This document shows positions 8,115 through 16,859 of a stretch of 19,581 nt of DNA, in pieces; the first letter of the stretch is position 1; each line of letters starts with the position of its first letter. The notes beneath the pieces are model-generated. The model made no database searches. It had not been told where the DNA came from and saw only the letters and a program-made list of their open reading frames with translations. Both the position numbers and the translations under genes were made by a program. Origin of the DNA: Betaproteobacteria bacterium (GTDB lineage: Bacteria; Pseudomonadota; Gammaproteobacteria; Burkholderiales; SG8-39); NCBI GenBank assembly GCA_009693435.1, contig SHXF01000079.1, positions 1-19,581 on the forward strand. Direction: 5' to 3'.

Positions 8115-9068
8115 TCATGGATGCCAGGCGCCGGCATCACTGAGTTCCTTTAGCGCGCCGAGGAAACGCTGAAGCTCTGGAGGCAGCTGCACCATCAGCA
8201 TGGTGTCGATGCCTGTGAGCGGATGGAAGAATTTCAATTCAGCCGCGTGCAGGAACATGCGCTTCAATCCCCTTCCGGCGAGGTTCCTGTTGACCTCGAA
8301 TGTACCGTACTTGTCGTCCCCTGCAATCGGAAAACCAAGGTGAGCAAGATGAACGCGAATCTGATGCGTGCGGCCCGTCATCAATTCGGCGGAGACCAGC
8401 GAAAAATCCTCGTAGCGCCTGACGAGGCAGACAATGGTGCGTGCCGCCTGCCCTCCCGAATCCACGCTCACTCGCCTTTCGCCATCTTTCGTCAGGTATT
8501 TCCGCAACGGAAATGTGAGGTTGCGCTCACGCCGCCCCCAATTGCCAGGGACCAGCGCAAGGTAGGATTTGTGTATGGCGCCGTCGCGCATCTGTTCGTG
8601 CAGGGCTGTGAGCGCGGAACGCTTTTTGGCAAGCAACAGCAAACCTGAAGTGTCCCTGTCCAGTCGGTGGACAAGCTCGAGAAATCTGAGCTTTGGCCGG
8701 GCCGCTCTCATCTGCTCGATCACGCCAAAACTGATGCCGCTTCCACCATGCACCGCCAGTCCGGCAGGCTTATTCACGACCAATAGCGCATCGTCTTCCA
8801 GCACGATCGGCAGGTCATTTACCGGAATGTAGGGTTTGAGGGACGGCGCAGCGACTCGGATCGGCGGAATGCGAATGCGGTCGCCCTCGGCCAGCCTGTG
8901 CGTGGCGTCGACGCGACAGCTGTTGACCCGTACCTCCCCGGTCCGGAGTATCCGGTAAATATGACTGCGCGGAACCCCTTTGCAGTGCCGCATCAAAAAA
9001 TTATCGACGCGCTGGTCCTCGCCCTCCGGGCCGACCACGCTCACCGAAACATTGAATAAATCCTTCAT
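8115..9068 (-). CDS. rluC: 23S rRNA pseudouridine synthase RluC
   Basis: The product (317 aa) is a RluA-family pseudouridine synthase, probably making the pseudouridines 955/2504/2580 of 23S rRNA as E. coli RluC does. An S4 RNA-binding domain covers about residues 18-75 (QRVDNFL, GVPRSHIYRILRTGEVRVN). The catalytic domain has HRLDRDTSG at 134-142 with catalytic Asp137. The C-terminal half has TGRTHQIRVHLAH and GDDKYG. The frame is open to 9140, but the ATG at 9066-9068 gives the normal N-terminus. No clear ribosome binding site precedes it. It diverges from rne, as it does in enterobacteria, and the rne promoter overlaps its start. Confidence 0.93.
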   Translation of the reverse strand: MKDLFNVSVSVVGPEGEDQRVDNFLMRHCKGVPRSHIYRILRTGEVRVNSCRVDATHRLAEGDRIRIPPIRVAAPSLKPYIPVNDLPIVLEDDALLVVNKPAGLAVHGGSGISFGVIEQMRAARPKLRFLELVHRLDRDTSGLLLLAKKRSALTALHEQMRDGAIHKSYLALVPGNWGRRERNLTFPLRKYLTKDGERRVSVDSGGQAARTIVCLVRRYEDFSLVSAELMTGRTHQIRVHLAHLGFPIAGDDKYGTFEVNRNLAGRGLKRMFLHAAELKFFHPLTGIDTMLMVQLPPELQRFLGALKELSDAGAWHP

Positions 9069-9080
9069 TTTGCTTATAAT
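9052..9080 (+). promoter_or_regulatory. Sigma70-type promoter for rne
   Basis: TTGAAT (9052-9057, four of six consensus -35 bases) is followed after 17 nt by a perfect TATAAT (9075-9080). The predicted transcription start is near 9087. The -35 box lies inside the first codons of divergent rluC, so polymerase binding here could hinder rluC expression. No other good match was seen between here and rne. Confidence 0.65.
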
Positions 9081-9086
9081 CTGTTC

Positions 9087-9417
9087 GCTGCCTGCGTTGC
9101 GGGACGGCTGGCTGTATTTGATTAATCGGGGCATTTGCACCCACGCCGGTTACCCTGTCCCCGGTTCCAGGTCTCGATGGTGAGGCCATGGGAACCCGAG
9201 GCGAGCGAAGCGGTTGGTGATCCAACCAGTGATGGTAAATGAACAGCGCGCCATTAGCACCGGCAGAATTTTCCGGGTTCTGTGAAGACAGAACCCCAAA
9301 CCGACCAGCCAACTTACAGCGTTTGACACCAAGTATTCTAAAACGCCTAAAGATGATGCGAAATTAGCCCTAGGCTGCAACGGTTTGTGCTGCCCGCGCG
9401 CGCGGGAGAACAAGACA
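9087..9417 (+). promoter_or_regulatory. Long structured 5' leader of rne
   Basis: About 330 nt separate the predicted transcription start from the rne ATG, with no gene in between. Three stable structures are visible. GGTTGG/CCAACC pairs at 9212-9227 with a 4-nt loop. A perfect 9-bp stem with loop GAAG forms at 9275-9296 (GGGTTCTGT with ACAGAACCC). A 14-nt perfect palindrome of C and G lies at 9393-9406. The palindrome's last GGG (9404-9406) begins the ribosome binding site GGGAG (9404-9408), so folding could mask it. In E. coli a 361-nt rne leader lets RNase E cut its own mRNA. A similar role here is inference from length and structure. Confidence 0.5.
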
Positions 9418-12150
9418 ATGAAGCGCATGCTTTTCAATGCGACACAGGCCGAAGAACTTCGTGTCGCGATAGTCGATGGCCAGAAGTTGATTGACCTAGA
9501 CATCGAATCGGCATCAATAGAACAAAGAAAAAGCAACATCTACAAGGGTGTCATCACCCGAGTGGAACCAAGCCTCGAAGCCGCATTCGTTGATTACGGC
9601 ACCGACAGGCATGGCTTCCTACCATTCAAGGAAGTCGCCCGCGCCTATTTCAAACCAGGCGTGGACGTTGCGCGCGCCCGCATCCAGGACGCGATTTCCG
9701 AAGGGCAGGAAATCATCGTCCAGGTTGAAAAGGACGAGCGCGGCAACAAGGGCGCCGCGCTCACGACCTTCATCAGTCTGGCCGGACGTTATCTGGTTCT
9801 CATGCCGAACAATCCAAGAGGCGGTGGCGTCTCCCGACGCGTCGAAGGCGAGGACCGCAACGAACTCCGCGACTTGATGGATAAGCTCACCATCCCGCAG
9901 GGAATGAGCATCATAGGCCGCACTGCCGGGATCGGTCGCAGCTATGAAGAGCTCGAGTGGGATCTCGGTTACCTGCTGCAGCTCTGGCATGCCATCGAGG
10001 ATGCATCAGGGTCTCAAAAAGGGGCTTTCCTGATCTACCAGGAAGGCAGCCTTGTCATCCGCGCCATTCGCGACTATTTTCACGCCGAAATCGGTGAAAT
10101 TCTCATCGACACCGACGCAATCTACGAGCAGGCACGCCAGTTCATGGCGCATGTGATGCCCGACAACGTCAGCCGTGTAAAACGGTACCAGGACGACGTT
10201 CCGCTGTTCTCGCGCTTTCAGATAGAGCACCAGATTGAAACCGCATATTCACGCCAGGTAGCGCTGCCTTCGGGTGGCGCGGTGGTAATCGACCATACCG
10301 AAGCCCTGGTCGCCGTGGACGTGAATTCAGCCCGGTCCACCAAAGGCCATGACATCGAGGAAACCGCGTTTCGCACCAACGCGGAAGCAGCCGAGGAGAT
10401 TGCCCGCCAGTTGCGGCTTCGCGATCTAGGCGGACTGATCGTCATCGACTTCATCGACATGGAGAATCAGCGGAACCAGCGTGAAGTCGAAAACACACTG
10501 AGGGATGCCCTGCGCCACGACCGCGCCCGCGTGCAGATGGGGAAAATCTCCCGGTTCGGGCTGATGGAATTATCCCGGCAGCGGTTGCGCCCTTCCCTGG
10601 GGGAAACAAGCCACATCCCCTGCCCGCGCTGCAGCGGCACCGGATTCATCCGCGGCACGGAATCGACGGCCCTGCACATCCTGCGCATTATTCAGGAAGA
10701 AGCGATGAAAGAGAACAGCGCCGCCGTGCATGCGCAGGTGCCGGTGGACGTGGCTACTTTCCTGCTCAACGAAAAACGCGGTGACATTCACGCCGTGGAG
10801 GCGCGCCTCAAGGTTAGTGTTGTCCTGATACCCAATACCCACCTCGAAACTCCCAATTACAAGATAGAGCGTCTGCGGCATGACGACCTAAACCAGTCAG
10901 ACGTGCTGCCGGCGAGCTATGAAATGGTTCAAATGCCTGCGGAGGCGGAAAAGCCAGGCCAAGGCAAGGAAGAGCAGCGCCCACCGCGTCCCCAGGCTGC
11001 CGTTCAGAATTTCTCACCCGAGCAGGCCGCATCGGGTGGCGCTCCGCTTGCAGCAGTCCCGCCCGCGGCGCCTGTTGCCCAGTCGCAAAAGACGGAACAA
11101 CCCGGGATCATTGACCGTATATTTGGCTGGTTCAGACGTGAAGCACCGGTGGAACAAACGGCTCCTGTTCCTGCTACGCCCCAGCCGGCACAACGCGAAC
11201 CGCGTCGCAGCCGCAACGAAAGGCCGGATCGTTCTGATCGTGAGCCGCGACGCGAGGGACGCGGAGAAGGACGTGGCGAGCTTCGCGGCGAAACACGTCG
11301 TGGAGAGCGTCCACAGGAACGCCGGGAGGGACGCGATCAGAGGCCGCCCCGTGCAGATAGACCGGACAGAGGTCCTCGCCCGGAGCGCACAGAACGGCCA
11401 GAACGCAGCGAGGGCTCAGAACGCGCTGATCGGCCGGAAAGATCCGAACCGCAGGGAGAAGGCCGGCAGAACCGCGGTCGCGATCGAGGAGAACGTCCTG
11501 TTCGAAGCGAACGGCCGCCTCGGCCTAATGGAGATGCACAACGTCAGCCCATCATTTCGCAACAGGCCGGGGCCGAACCAGAACAGCATATGGCAGAGGG
11601 CGAACGGCCGAGGCGAGATCGCGGAGATAGGCACGACCGACGCGGCAGACCCGAACGAAATGAGCGCGGAGAACGGGAGGAGAGCCGTCCGCAACAGCAA
11701 CTGCCGGCTGATGCGCCAATCTCCGCAGCGTACTCAACACCAGTGACCGAGGGGTCCCCGCCAGAGCGTGTTCATACCGATGCAGTCACTGAGCACCGGC
11801 ATCTCGACCGTGCAGATGATCAGCCGGGGACTCGGCAACCCGAGTCTCCGGCTTCGGCACCCATGCCGGCATCCGCAGCGCCGGCGCCAGAGTCGAGGTC
11901 CATCATGATGGAAAGGAGTGAGCAGCCAGTTCAGCCCCAAGGATCGAGCAATCCGCAACCCTCGCCCGCAAATATTGAACGTGCGCTACAGGACAGTGGG
12001 TTGCAGATGGTGGAAACCCGGAATGCCGTACCCCGCGAACTCCCGCAGGAGCAGCAGTTCACACCCGCAAAACGACAGCGCCGTGCCCCCCCCCCAGAAC
12101 TAAATCAGCCGCTCAGCCAAGTGGAGACGAAGGACAGTCCACGCGCGTAA
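9418..12150 (+). CDS. rne: Ribonuclease E
   Basis: This is the essential endoribonuclease for mRNA decay and rRNA/tRNA processing and the scaffold of the degradosome. The 910-aa product starts [17 protein letters not shown]. The S1 domain lies at about 35-120. The DNase I-like active site has D301 (AVDVNSARS) and D344 (VIDFIDM), the magnesium ligands matching D303 and D346 of E. coli. The zinc-link CPRC is at 402-405. After about 510 the protein is disordered. [13 protein letters not shown] at 562-574 looks like a membrane-binding amphipathic segment, and an Arg/Glu/Pro/Gly-rich RNA-binding tract runs from about 593 to 758. A conserved-looking C-terminus follows (GLQMVETR, then [11 protein letters not shown]). 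The ATG at 9418 has GGGAG 9 nt upstream; the open frame from 9385 lacks support. A run of ten C lies at 12086-12095. Confidence 0.96.
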   Translation: MKRMLFNATQAEELRVAIVDGQKLIDLDIESASIEQRKSNIYKGVITRVEPSLEAAFVDYGTDRHGFLPFKEVARAYFKPGVDVARARIQDAISEGQEIIVQVEKDERGNKGAALTTFISLAGRYLVLMPNNPRGGGVSRRVEGEDRNELRDLMDKLTIPQGMSIIGRTAGIGRSYEELEWDLGYLLQLWHAIEDASGSQKGAFLIYQEGSLVIRAIRDYFHAEIGEILIDTDAIYEQARQFMAHVMPDNVSRVKRYQDDVPLFSRFQIEHQIETAYSRQVALPSGGAVVIDHTEALVAVDVNSARSTKGHDIEETAFRTNAEAAEEIARQLRLRDLGGLIVIDFIDMENQRNQREVENTLRDALRHDRARVQMGKISRFGLMELSRQRLRPSLGETSHIPCPRCSGTGFIRGTESTALHILRIIQEEAMKENSAAVHAQVPVDVATFLLNEKRGDIHAVEARLKVSVVLIPNTHLETPNYKIERLRHDDLNQSDVLPASYEMVQMPAEAEKPGQGKEEQRPPRPQAAVQNFSPEQAASGGAPLAAVPPAAPVAQSQKTEQPGIIDRIFGWFRREAPVEQTAPVPATPQPAQREPRRSRNERPDRSDREPRREGRGEGRGELRGETRRGERPQERREGRDQRPPRADRPDRGPRPERTERPERSEGSERADRPERSEPQGEGRQNRGRDRGERPVRSERPPRPNGDAQRQPIISQQAGAEPEQHMAEGERPRRDRGDRHDRRGRPERNERGEREESRPQQQLPADAPISAAYSTPVTEGSPPERVHTDAVTEHRHLDRADDQPGTRQPESPASAPMPASAAPAPESRSIMMERSEQPVQPQGSSNPQPSPANIERALQDSGLQMVETRNAVPRELPQEQQFTPAKRQRRAPPPELNQPLSQVETKDSPRA
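12086..12095 (+). repeat. Homopolymer run of ten C inside rne
   Basis: Ten consecutive C residues encode the Ala-Pro-Pro-Pro of the RRAPPPEL segment of RNase E. Loss of one C brings a TAA into frame two codons past the run. Gain of one C opens a frame that runs on to 12650 across the convergent phosphatase gene. Confidence 0.95.
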
Positions 12151-12182
12151 TCGAGAGCGCCGCACTCTCCCGGGTGGGCGAC

Positions 12183-12683
12183 CTAATTACCCGGTTTCTC
12201 GAGAATCAGGCTGGCCAGAAGTCCAGCGGAAGCGTCTTCCAGCATGTCCAGAACGTGATCGAAGCCGCCTACCTTCCCATAATAAGGATCGGGGACTTCG
12301 ATTTCGGAGTATCGCACGCCGTAGCTCATCATCATTTTCAGCTTATGGGTGTGTTCCGGCTCGCACAATCCGGACAGACGCCCGTGGTTTGGATGATCCA
12401 TTGCCAGCACCAGGTCGAAGCGGTTGAAATCGGCGCGCGTTACCTGCCGCGCACGAAGCTCGGACAGGTCGTACCCGCGCCGCAACGCTGCCCGAATGGA
12501 ACGCGCATCCGGAGGCATGCCCACGTGATAGTCGTGAGTACCCGCCGAGTCGACCAGGACGACATCATGCAAACCTGCGGCCGCAACCAACTTGCGGAAA
12601 ATACCCTCTGCAGTCGGCGACCGGCAAATATTACTGGTGCAACAGAATAAAATCGCGACTTTCGGGAATTCAGCCGACGGCAC
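12183..12683 (-). CDS. Low-molecular-weight protein tyrosine phosphatase
   Basis: The product is a 166-aa cytosolic phosphatase of the LMW-PTP/arsenate reductase fold. The P-loop C(X5)R is CTSNICR at 15-21, giving nucleophile Cys15 and Arg21. The usual Gly in CTGNICRS is Ser17 here. The general acid Asp132 lies in VPDPYYG at 130-136. This form with DPYYG is a phosphatase and not an arsenate reductase. Bacterial members often act on exopolysaccharide tyrosine kinases, but no such genes are visible here. The start is GTG (12681-12683), 14 nt inside uvrB, with GAGGA 8 nt upstream, and no other start precedes the P-loop. Expression is probably coupled to uvrB. It converges on rne with 32 nt between, and no intrinsic terminator is evident. 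Confidence 0.92.
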   Translation of the reverse strand: MPSAEFPKVAILFCCTSNICRSPTAEGIFRKLVAAAGLHDVVLVDSAGTHDYHVGMPPDARSIRAALRRGYDLSELRARQVTRADFNRFDLVLAMDHPNHGRLSGLCEPEHTHKLKMMMSYGVRYSEIEVPDPYYGKVGGFDHVLDMLEDASAGLLASLILEKPGN

Positions 12684-14721
12684 GAAGCTTTTCCTCGTTC
12701 CCCAGCTGGGCGCCGAAGAAATTCCGCTTCAGTTCTCCTAGCTGGTCGCGGGCCAGTGCGGCCTTCTCGAATTCAAGATTCCGCGCGTGATCCAGCATCT
12801 CCTTTTCAAGCCGCTTGATCTCCTTGGCGAGCTGCTTCTCGGACATGGCCTCGTAACGAGCGTGTTCCTGGGCCGCCTTGAGTTCCATCTGAAACTGCTG
12901 CGGATCGTAAACACCGTCGATCATGTCGCGAATCTTGGTGAATATTCCCGTCGGCGTGATGCTGTTCTGCAGGTTGTGTGCGACCTGACGCTTGCGGCGC
13001 CGGTTAGTCTCGTCCATGGCGCGACGCATCGAGTCTGTCACCCTGTCCGCATACAATATGGCCCGCCCGTTGATGTGCCGCGCTGCACGTCCGACGGTCT
13101 GTATCAGCGATCGTTCGGAGCGCAGAAAACCTTCCTTGTCCGCATCCAGGATTGCCACCAGAGACACCTCGGGAAGATCCAGCCCTTCCCGAAGCAAATT
13201 AATGCCCACCAGCACATCGAACTCTCCAAGCCGAAGATCGCGAATGATTTCCACACGCTCCACAGTCTCGACTTCCGAGTGCAGGTACCTGACCTTGACG
13301 CCGTGTTCAGCCAGGTAGTCGGTCAGTTCCTCCGCCATGCGCTTGGTCAGCGTCGTGACCAACACCCGTTCATTACGCGCGACCGGCAGCGAAATTTCCG
13401 AGAGCAGATCGTCCACTTGTGCCACTGCCGGCCGCACTTCTATCTGTGGATCGATCAACCCGGTGGGCCGCACCACTTGTTCGACGACCTGCCCCGATTG
13501 CCGGTTCTCGTAATCGGCGGGAGTGGCAGAAATGAAAACCGTCTGCCGCATCATCTTTTCGAACTCTTCGAATTTTAGCGGGCGGTTATCCAGGGCCGAC
13601 GGCAAGCGAAAGCCATAGCCCACCAGATTTTCCTTGCGAGACCGGTCGCCCCGGTACATGCCCCCAAGCTGCCCGATGGTCACGTGTGACTCGTCAATGA
13701 TCATCAGTCCTCCGTGCGGCAGATAGTCGATGAGCGTGGGAGGTGGTTCGCCAGGCTTGCGGCCGGACAGATGGCGCGAGTAGTTCTCAATTCCCTTGCA
13801 AAAGCCCAGCTCATTGAGCATTTCAAGATCGAAGCGGGTGCGCTGCTCAATGCGCTGCGCTTCGACCAGCTTGCCCTCGTTCTGAAATAGTTCTATTCGC
13901 TCGGTGAGTTCCAGCTTGATTGCATCGATGGCCCGCAATGTGGTCGAGCGCGGCGACACGTAGTGACTGGATGGGTAAACGGTAAATCGCGGAACGCGCT
14001 GATGGGTCTGACCGGTAAGTGGGTCGAACAGGTTCAGGCTCTCTATTGCATCGTCGGACAAGGAGATTCGCAAGGCGGTTTCGGAGTTCTCTGCGGGAAA
14101 CACATCCACAACATCGCCCCGAACACGAAACGTTCCACGGCGAAAATCGAATTCGTTGCGATCGTACTGCATGGCAACCAGCCGTTCTATGACATCCCGC
14201 TGGGAGGATTTTTCCCGTTCCCGCAGGTGAAGAATCATACCGTGGTAATCCACCGGATCACCGATGCCATAAATGCAGGAGACTGTGGCAACGATAATCA
14301 CATCCCGCCGTTCCAGCAACGACTTGGTGGCGGACAATCGCATCTGTTCGATATGTTCGTTGATGCTCGAATCTTTTTCTATATACAGATCGCGCGAAGG
14401 CACATAGGCTTCGGGCTGGTAATAATCGTAATAGGAAACGAAATACTCGACCGCATTCTCTGGGAAGAATTCGCGCATCTCGGAGTACAACTGCGCGGCG
14501 AGGGTCTTGTTTGGCGCGAGGACCAGCGCCGGCCGCCCCATCCGTGCAATGACGTTTGCCATCGTAAAAGTCTTGCCGGACCCGGTGACCCCCAGCAAAG
14601 TCTGGTAGGCAAGCCCGTCCTTCAGCCCTTCTATGAGCTTCTCGATGGCTTGCGGTTGATCGCCAGCCGGCTCAAAAGGCTGATTCAGACGAAACGGACT
14701 GTTGGGAAAAGTGAGTAGCAC
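12670..14721 (-). CDS. uvrB: Excinuclease ABC subunit UvrB
   Basis: UvrB is the damage-verifying helicase of nucleotide excision repair and works with UvrA and UvrC. The product (683 aa) begins [12 protein letters not shown]. Walker A GVTGSGKT is at 44-51. The beta-hairpin region [13 protein letters not shown] at about 96-108 inserts between DNA strands. Further on are IDESH (Walker B), the helicase motifs [13 protein letters not shown] and QTVGRAARH, and a C-terminal UVR domain that binds UvrC. I prefer GTG (14719-14721), which gives the normal N-terminus. TTG at 14740-14742 adds seven residues and has no ribosome binding site either. I see no LexA box (CTG-N10-CAG) upstream. It diverges from the aminotransferase gene with only 40 nt between starts. 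Confidence 0.95.
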   Translation of the reverse strand: MLLTFPNSPFRLNQPFEPAGDQPQAIEKLIEGLKDGLAYQTLLGVTGSGKTFTMANVIARMGRPALVLAPNKTLAAQLYSEMREFFPENAVEYFVSYYDYYQPEAYVPSRDLYIEKDSSINEHIEQMRLSATKSLLERRDVIIVATVSCIYGIGDPVDYHGMILHLREREKSSQRDVIERLVAMQYDRNEFDFRRGTFRVRGDVVDVFPAENSETALRISLSDDAIESLNLFDPLTGQTHQRVPRFTVYPSSHYVSPRSTTLRAIDAIKLELTERIELFQNEGKLVEAQRIEQRTRFDLEMLNELGFCKGIENYSRHLSGRKPGEPPPTLIDYLPHGGLMIIDESHVTIGQLGGMYRGDRSRKENLVGYGFRLPSALDNRPLKFEEFEKMMRQTVFISATPADYENRQSGQVVEQVVRPTGLIDPQIEVRPAVAQVDDLLSEISLPVARNERVLVTTLTKRMAEELTDYLAEHGVKVRYLHSEVETVERVEIIRDLRLGEFDVLVGINLLREGLDLPEVSLVAILDADKEGFLRSERSLIQTVGRAARHINGRAILYADRVTDSMRRAMDETNRRRKRQVAHNLQNSITPTGIFTKIRDMIDGVYDPQQFQMELKAAQEHARYEAMSEKQLAKEIKRLEKEMLDHARNLEFEKAALARDQLGELKRNFFGAQLGNEEKLRAVG

Positions 14722-14761
14722 GGGTAAAATGACGCCTTCCAAAACATTTCAGTTTATCACG

Positions 14762-16003
14762 ATGAATCCGCACCACCGTTCTTCACTGCTCGCCGGCGTC
14801 CAGATGGCACCGCGCGACCCGATCCTCGGCCTGACCGAAACATTCAATGGCGACAAGAACCCCGGTAAGGTCAATTTAGGCGTCGGGATCTACTACGACG
14901 AATCCGGCAAAGTTCCGCTTCTCGAATGCGTGCGACGAGCGGAACAGCAACTCGTTCAGAATCCGCCCAGCCGGGCATATCTGCCGATCGACGGCTTGCC
15001 TGCGTACGACAAGGCCGTCCAGATGCTAGTGTTCGGGCCCGAGTGCGCGGCGGCAAAGGAAGGACGAATCGTCACCGTTCAGACGCTGGGTGGCACGGGC
15101 GGACTCAAGGTAGGCGCGGATTTCCTGCGCCGCGCAGCGCCCGACTCGCAAATCTGGATAAGCGATCCCAGTTGGGAGAATCATCGGGCGCTGTTCGAGA
15201 ATGCCGGCTTCACGGTAAATAGTTACGCGTACTACGATGCGGCGACACAGGGCGTCGACTTTGCCGGTATGACGGCCGCGCTTTACGCAATGCCTGCAGG
15301 CGCAATCGTGGTGTTGCACGCCTGCTGCCATAATCCTACGGGGGTCGATTTATCTATCCCCCAGTGGCATCAGGTGTTCGACATCGTCAAGTTGCGGGGA
15401 TTGATTCCTTTCCTGGACCTCGCTTACCAAGGGTTTGGCGAGGGCCTCGATGCAGATGCCAAGATGGTGCGCCTGTTTGCCGACGGCCCGGGTCCCGTAT
15501 TCGTATCAAGTTCATTTTCCAAATCGGTTTCGCTCTACGGCGAACGGGTCGGCGCATTGAGCGTCGTGACCGACGGCGCGGATGAGGCGGCCCGGTTGCT
15601 CTCGCAACTTAAGCGGATTGTGCGCACCAATTACTCCAATCCACCCAGTCATGGTAGCCAGGTCGTCGCACTGGTGTTGACTACTCCAGTGTTGCGCGAA
15701 TTGTGGGAAAAGGAATTGGGTCAGATGCGTGATCGCATTCGTCAGATGCGCCGTAAGCTGGTGGATAAATTGCAGAACCGTGTACCTGATGTAGATTTTG
15801 GATTCGTGGTTAGTCAGCGTGGCATGTTCTCGTACTCCGGCTTGACCCTGCACCAGGTACTCCGCCTGCGCAGCGAATTTTCCGTCTATGCCATCGAGAC
15901 GGGGCGGATCTGCGTTGCTGCACTGAACACCGGCAATCTTGACTATGTAGCTGACGCGATCGCACACGTCATCAAAATTGACCGGCTTGCCGCCAGCAAT
16001 TAG
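14762..16003 (+). CDS. Aspartate/aromatic aminotransferase (class I PLP enzyme)
   Basis: This is a fold-type I aminotransferase of the AspC/TyrB group that exchanges the amino group between aspartate or aromatic amino acids and 2-oxoglutarate. The 413-aa product has MAPRDPILGL at 15-24 and NLGVGIYYDESG at 38-49. W138 (DPSWENH) should stack on the cofactor. N191 (CCHNPTG), D219 and Y222 (DLAYQG) contact it, and Lys254 in SSSFSKS forms the Schiff base. The substrate-carboxylate Arg is probably in NTGN-linked RICVAAL near the C-terminus. AspC and TyrB cannot be told apart with confidence here. The frame is open to 14702; I chose the ATG at 14762 by comparison with the family. No strong ribosome binding site is visible. 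Confidence 0.9.
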   Translation: MNPHHRSSLLAGVQMAPRDPILGLTETFNGDKNPGKVNLGVGIYYDESGKVPLLECVRRAEQQLVQNPPSRAYLPIDGLPAYDKAVQMLVFGPECAAAKEGRIVTVQTLGGTGGLKVGADFLRRAAPDSQIWISDPSWENHRALFENAGFTVNSYAYYDAATQGVDFAGMTAALYAMPAGAIVVLHACCHNPTGVDLSIPQWHQVFDIVKLRGLIPFLDLAYQGFGEGLDADAKMVRLFADGPGPVFVSSSFSKSVSLYGERVGALSVVTDGADEAARLLSQLKRIVRTNYSNPPSHGSQVVALVLTTPVLRELWEKELGQMRDRIRQMRRKLVDKLQNRVPDVDFGFVVSQRGMFSYSGLTLHQVLRLRSEFSVYAIETGRICVAALNTGNLDYVADAIAHVIKIDRLAASN

Positions 16004-16055
16004 AATACGCGGCTCCCAAATCGCCGGAAGAATTTCACACACTCGGCGATTCAAT

Positions 16056-16131
16056 TCCCCGATAGCTCAGCTGGTAGAGCGACGGACTGTTAATCCGCAG
16101 GTCCCAGGTTCGAGCCCTGGTCGGGGAGCCA
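16056..16131 (+). tRNA. tRNA-Asn (anticodon GTT)
   Basis: A 76-nt cloverleaf is complete. The acceptor stem is TCCCCGA (16056-16062) with TCGGGGA (16121-16127), then discriminator G and encoded CCA (16129-16131). The D-arm runs GCTC to GAGC, and the anticodon loop CTGTTAA has GTT at 16089-16091. The T-arm CCAGG/CCTGG carries TTCGAGC. Base 27:43 is A-C, so the top anticodon-stem pair is open. It lies 52 nt after the aminotransferase gene, and its last 18 nt are duplicated 844 bp downstream. Confidence 0.97.
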
Positions 16132-16239
16132 CTGAATATTATTGTAGATCTTGCACTTAGCCCAGCCATCGGGGTTGGGCTTTTTGCATTTTGGGGCCGG
16201 AATTGGGATCGATATGGTGACAGTCCGGCGGTCCCGCAT
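16114..16239 (+). repeat. 126-nt direct repeat, copy 1 (tRNA-Asn 3' end and downstream)
   Basis: This copy starts in the T-arm of tRNA-Asn, covers its last 18 nt and the terminator, and ends at CCCGCAT. It aligns without gaps to 16958-17083, with 11 mismatches by my hand count. The first 24 positions are identical. The layout resembles attL/attR repeats at a tRNA 3' end, but the repeat is longer and more diverged than most att cores. Confidence 0.85.
16159..16185 (+). terminator. Intrinsic terminator of tRNA-Asn
   Basis: A 9-bp stem with one G-T pair (AGCCCAGCC at 16159-16167 with GGTTGGGCT at 16173-16181) encloses a 5-nt loop, and a T run (16181-16185) follows directly. It lies 28 nt after the tRNA 3' end and fits a terminator for the tRNA transcript. 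Confidence 0.85.
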
Positions 16240-16313
16240 GGGGTCTCAGATCCACGCATGGTGTATCGGCAGGGATCGCTTGACGCTAACACGGGCACCC
16301 ACCCCCAGATCAA

Positions 16314-16367
16314 GGGCTACCGTACAATGAAATGTACCCGTAGCCCCCCGTGTTACTGCAACGGGGG
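16314..16367 (+). repeat. Two adjacent inverted repeats upstream of the 134-aa gene
   Basis: GGGCTAC (16314-16320) and GTAC (16322-16325) pair with GTAC (16334-16337) and GTAGCCC (16340-16346) across an 8-nt loop with a small bulge. Directly after, CCCCCGT (16345-16351) pairs with ACGGGGG (16361-16367) across 9 nt. The two stems share bases, so they would compete. They lie 34 nt before the next start codon. They may be a regulatory structure or a mobile-element end; neither can be shown here. Confidence 0.5.
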
Positions 16368-16400
16368 CAACAACGTATCAGCGCAATCGGAGGCAAGCTG

Positions 16401-16805
16401 ATGGATCTCAAATCCGAAGTCGTGACGCGACTGCGCAAGGAACTTGGCAGCCTGACGCAGGTTCCAGGCGAGCGCTCGATCTATCGCTGCGGCAATGTGA
16501 GGTTGAATGTCCGATCCGCTTCACAGAAGAACAGAGACAAATACTGGTTCGACGTCACGCCGGCCTTCTATGAACGAGGAAAGGTGGACTACTTTGTCTA
16601 TGGCTGCGGGAGCTCAAGTCAACTATATGTCTTCCCAAGACAGGAATTCGCCCGAATGATCCAAGGCGCGAGCCTTGGGGGACAGAAGCAGGTTCCGAAC
16701 TTCACTATTTACCTCGACCGGCACACTTTCGAGCCAGCCGGCAGAGCCAGCCAGACCCACGACATCAAAAAATTCTACAACGCCACCATTCTTTTGCGCT
16801 CTTAG
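16401..16805 (+). CDS. Unknown 134-aa protein between the tRNA-Asn repeats
   Basis: I do not recognise this gene with certainty. It starts at ATG 16401 with an excellent GGAGG (16389-16393) 7 nt upstream; the frame is open to 16350 but that start lacks support. The protein begins with a short charged helix (MDLKSEVVTRLRKELG). A strand-rich core follows, with KYWFDVTP, DYFVYGCG and YVFPRQEFARMI, then FTIYLD. No signal peptide or membrane segment is seen. The alternation of strands around YFVYGC and the FPRQEF step recalls small nuclease-like (PD-(D/E)XK-type) folds, but I cannot point to a full catalytic triad, so this is only a hint. It is the sole likely gene between the two 126-nt repeats and reads like cargo of that segment. 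Confidence 0.75.
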   Translation: MDLKSEVVTRLRKELGSLTQVPGERSIYRCGNVRLNVRSASQKNRDKYWFDVTPAFYERGKVDYFVYGCGSSSQLYVFPRQEFARMIQGASLGGQKQVPNFTIYLDRHTFEPAGRASQTHDIKKFYNATILLRS

Positions 16806-16859
16806 AATGCGCCGCCCTACAACTGCGGCGTTAAGTCAGCGGCACCCTGACCAGCCAGT

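Noticed and set aside
10919..11746. 275-codon plus-strand frame inside the rne 3' half
   Set aside because: It is an alternative frame of the Arg-rich low-complexity tract of RNase E, has no ribosome binding site, and its product looks like random basic sequence.
12151..12182. Terminator between rne and the phosphatase gene
   Set aside because: GAGAG/CTCTC (12153-12169) and CCGGGT/ACCCGG stems exist, but no T run follows on either strand and the second stem has a long loop.
12787..14718. Long plus-strand frames antisense to uvrB (263 and 251 codons)
   Set aside because: uvrB is unmistakable on the other strand, and these frames show no recognisable domain. They follow from GC-rich codon usage.
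14722..14800. LexA (SOS) box upstream of uvrB
   Set aside because: No CTG-N10-CAG pattern could be found, so damage induction of uvrB cannot be claimed.
16035..16313. Minus-strand open frame across tRNA-Asn and its downstream repeat
   Set aside because: The translation includes the antisense of the tRNA, a well-known source of false gene calls. The similar frame at 16933-17148 arises from the second repeat.
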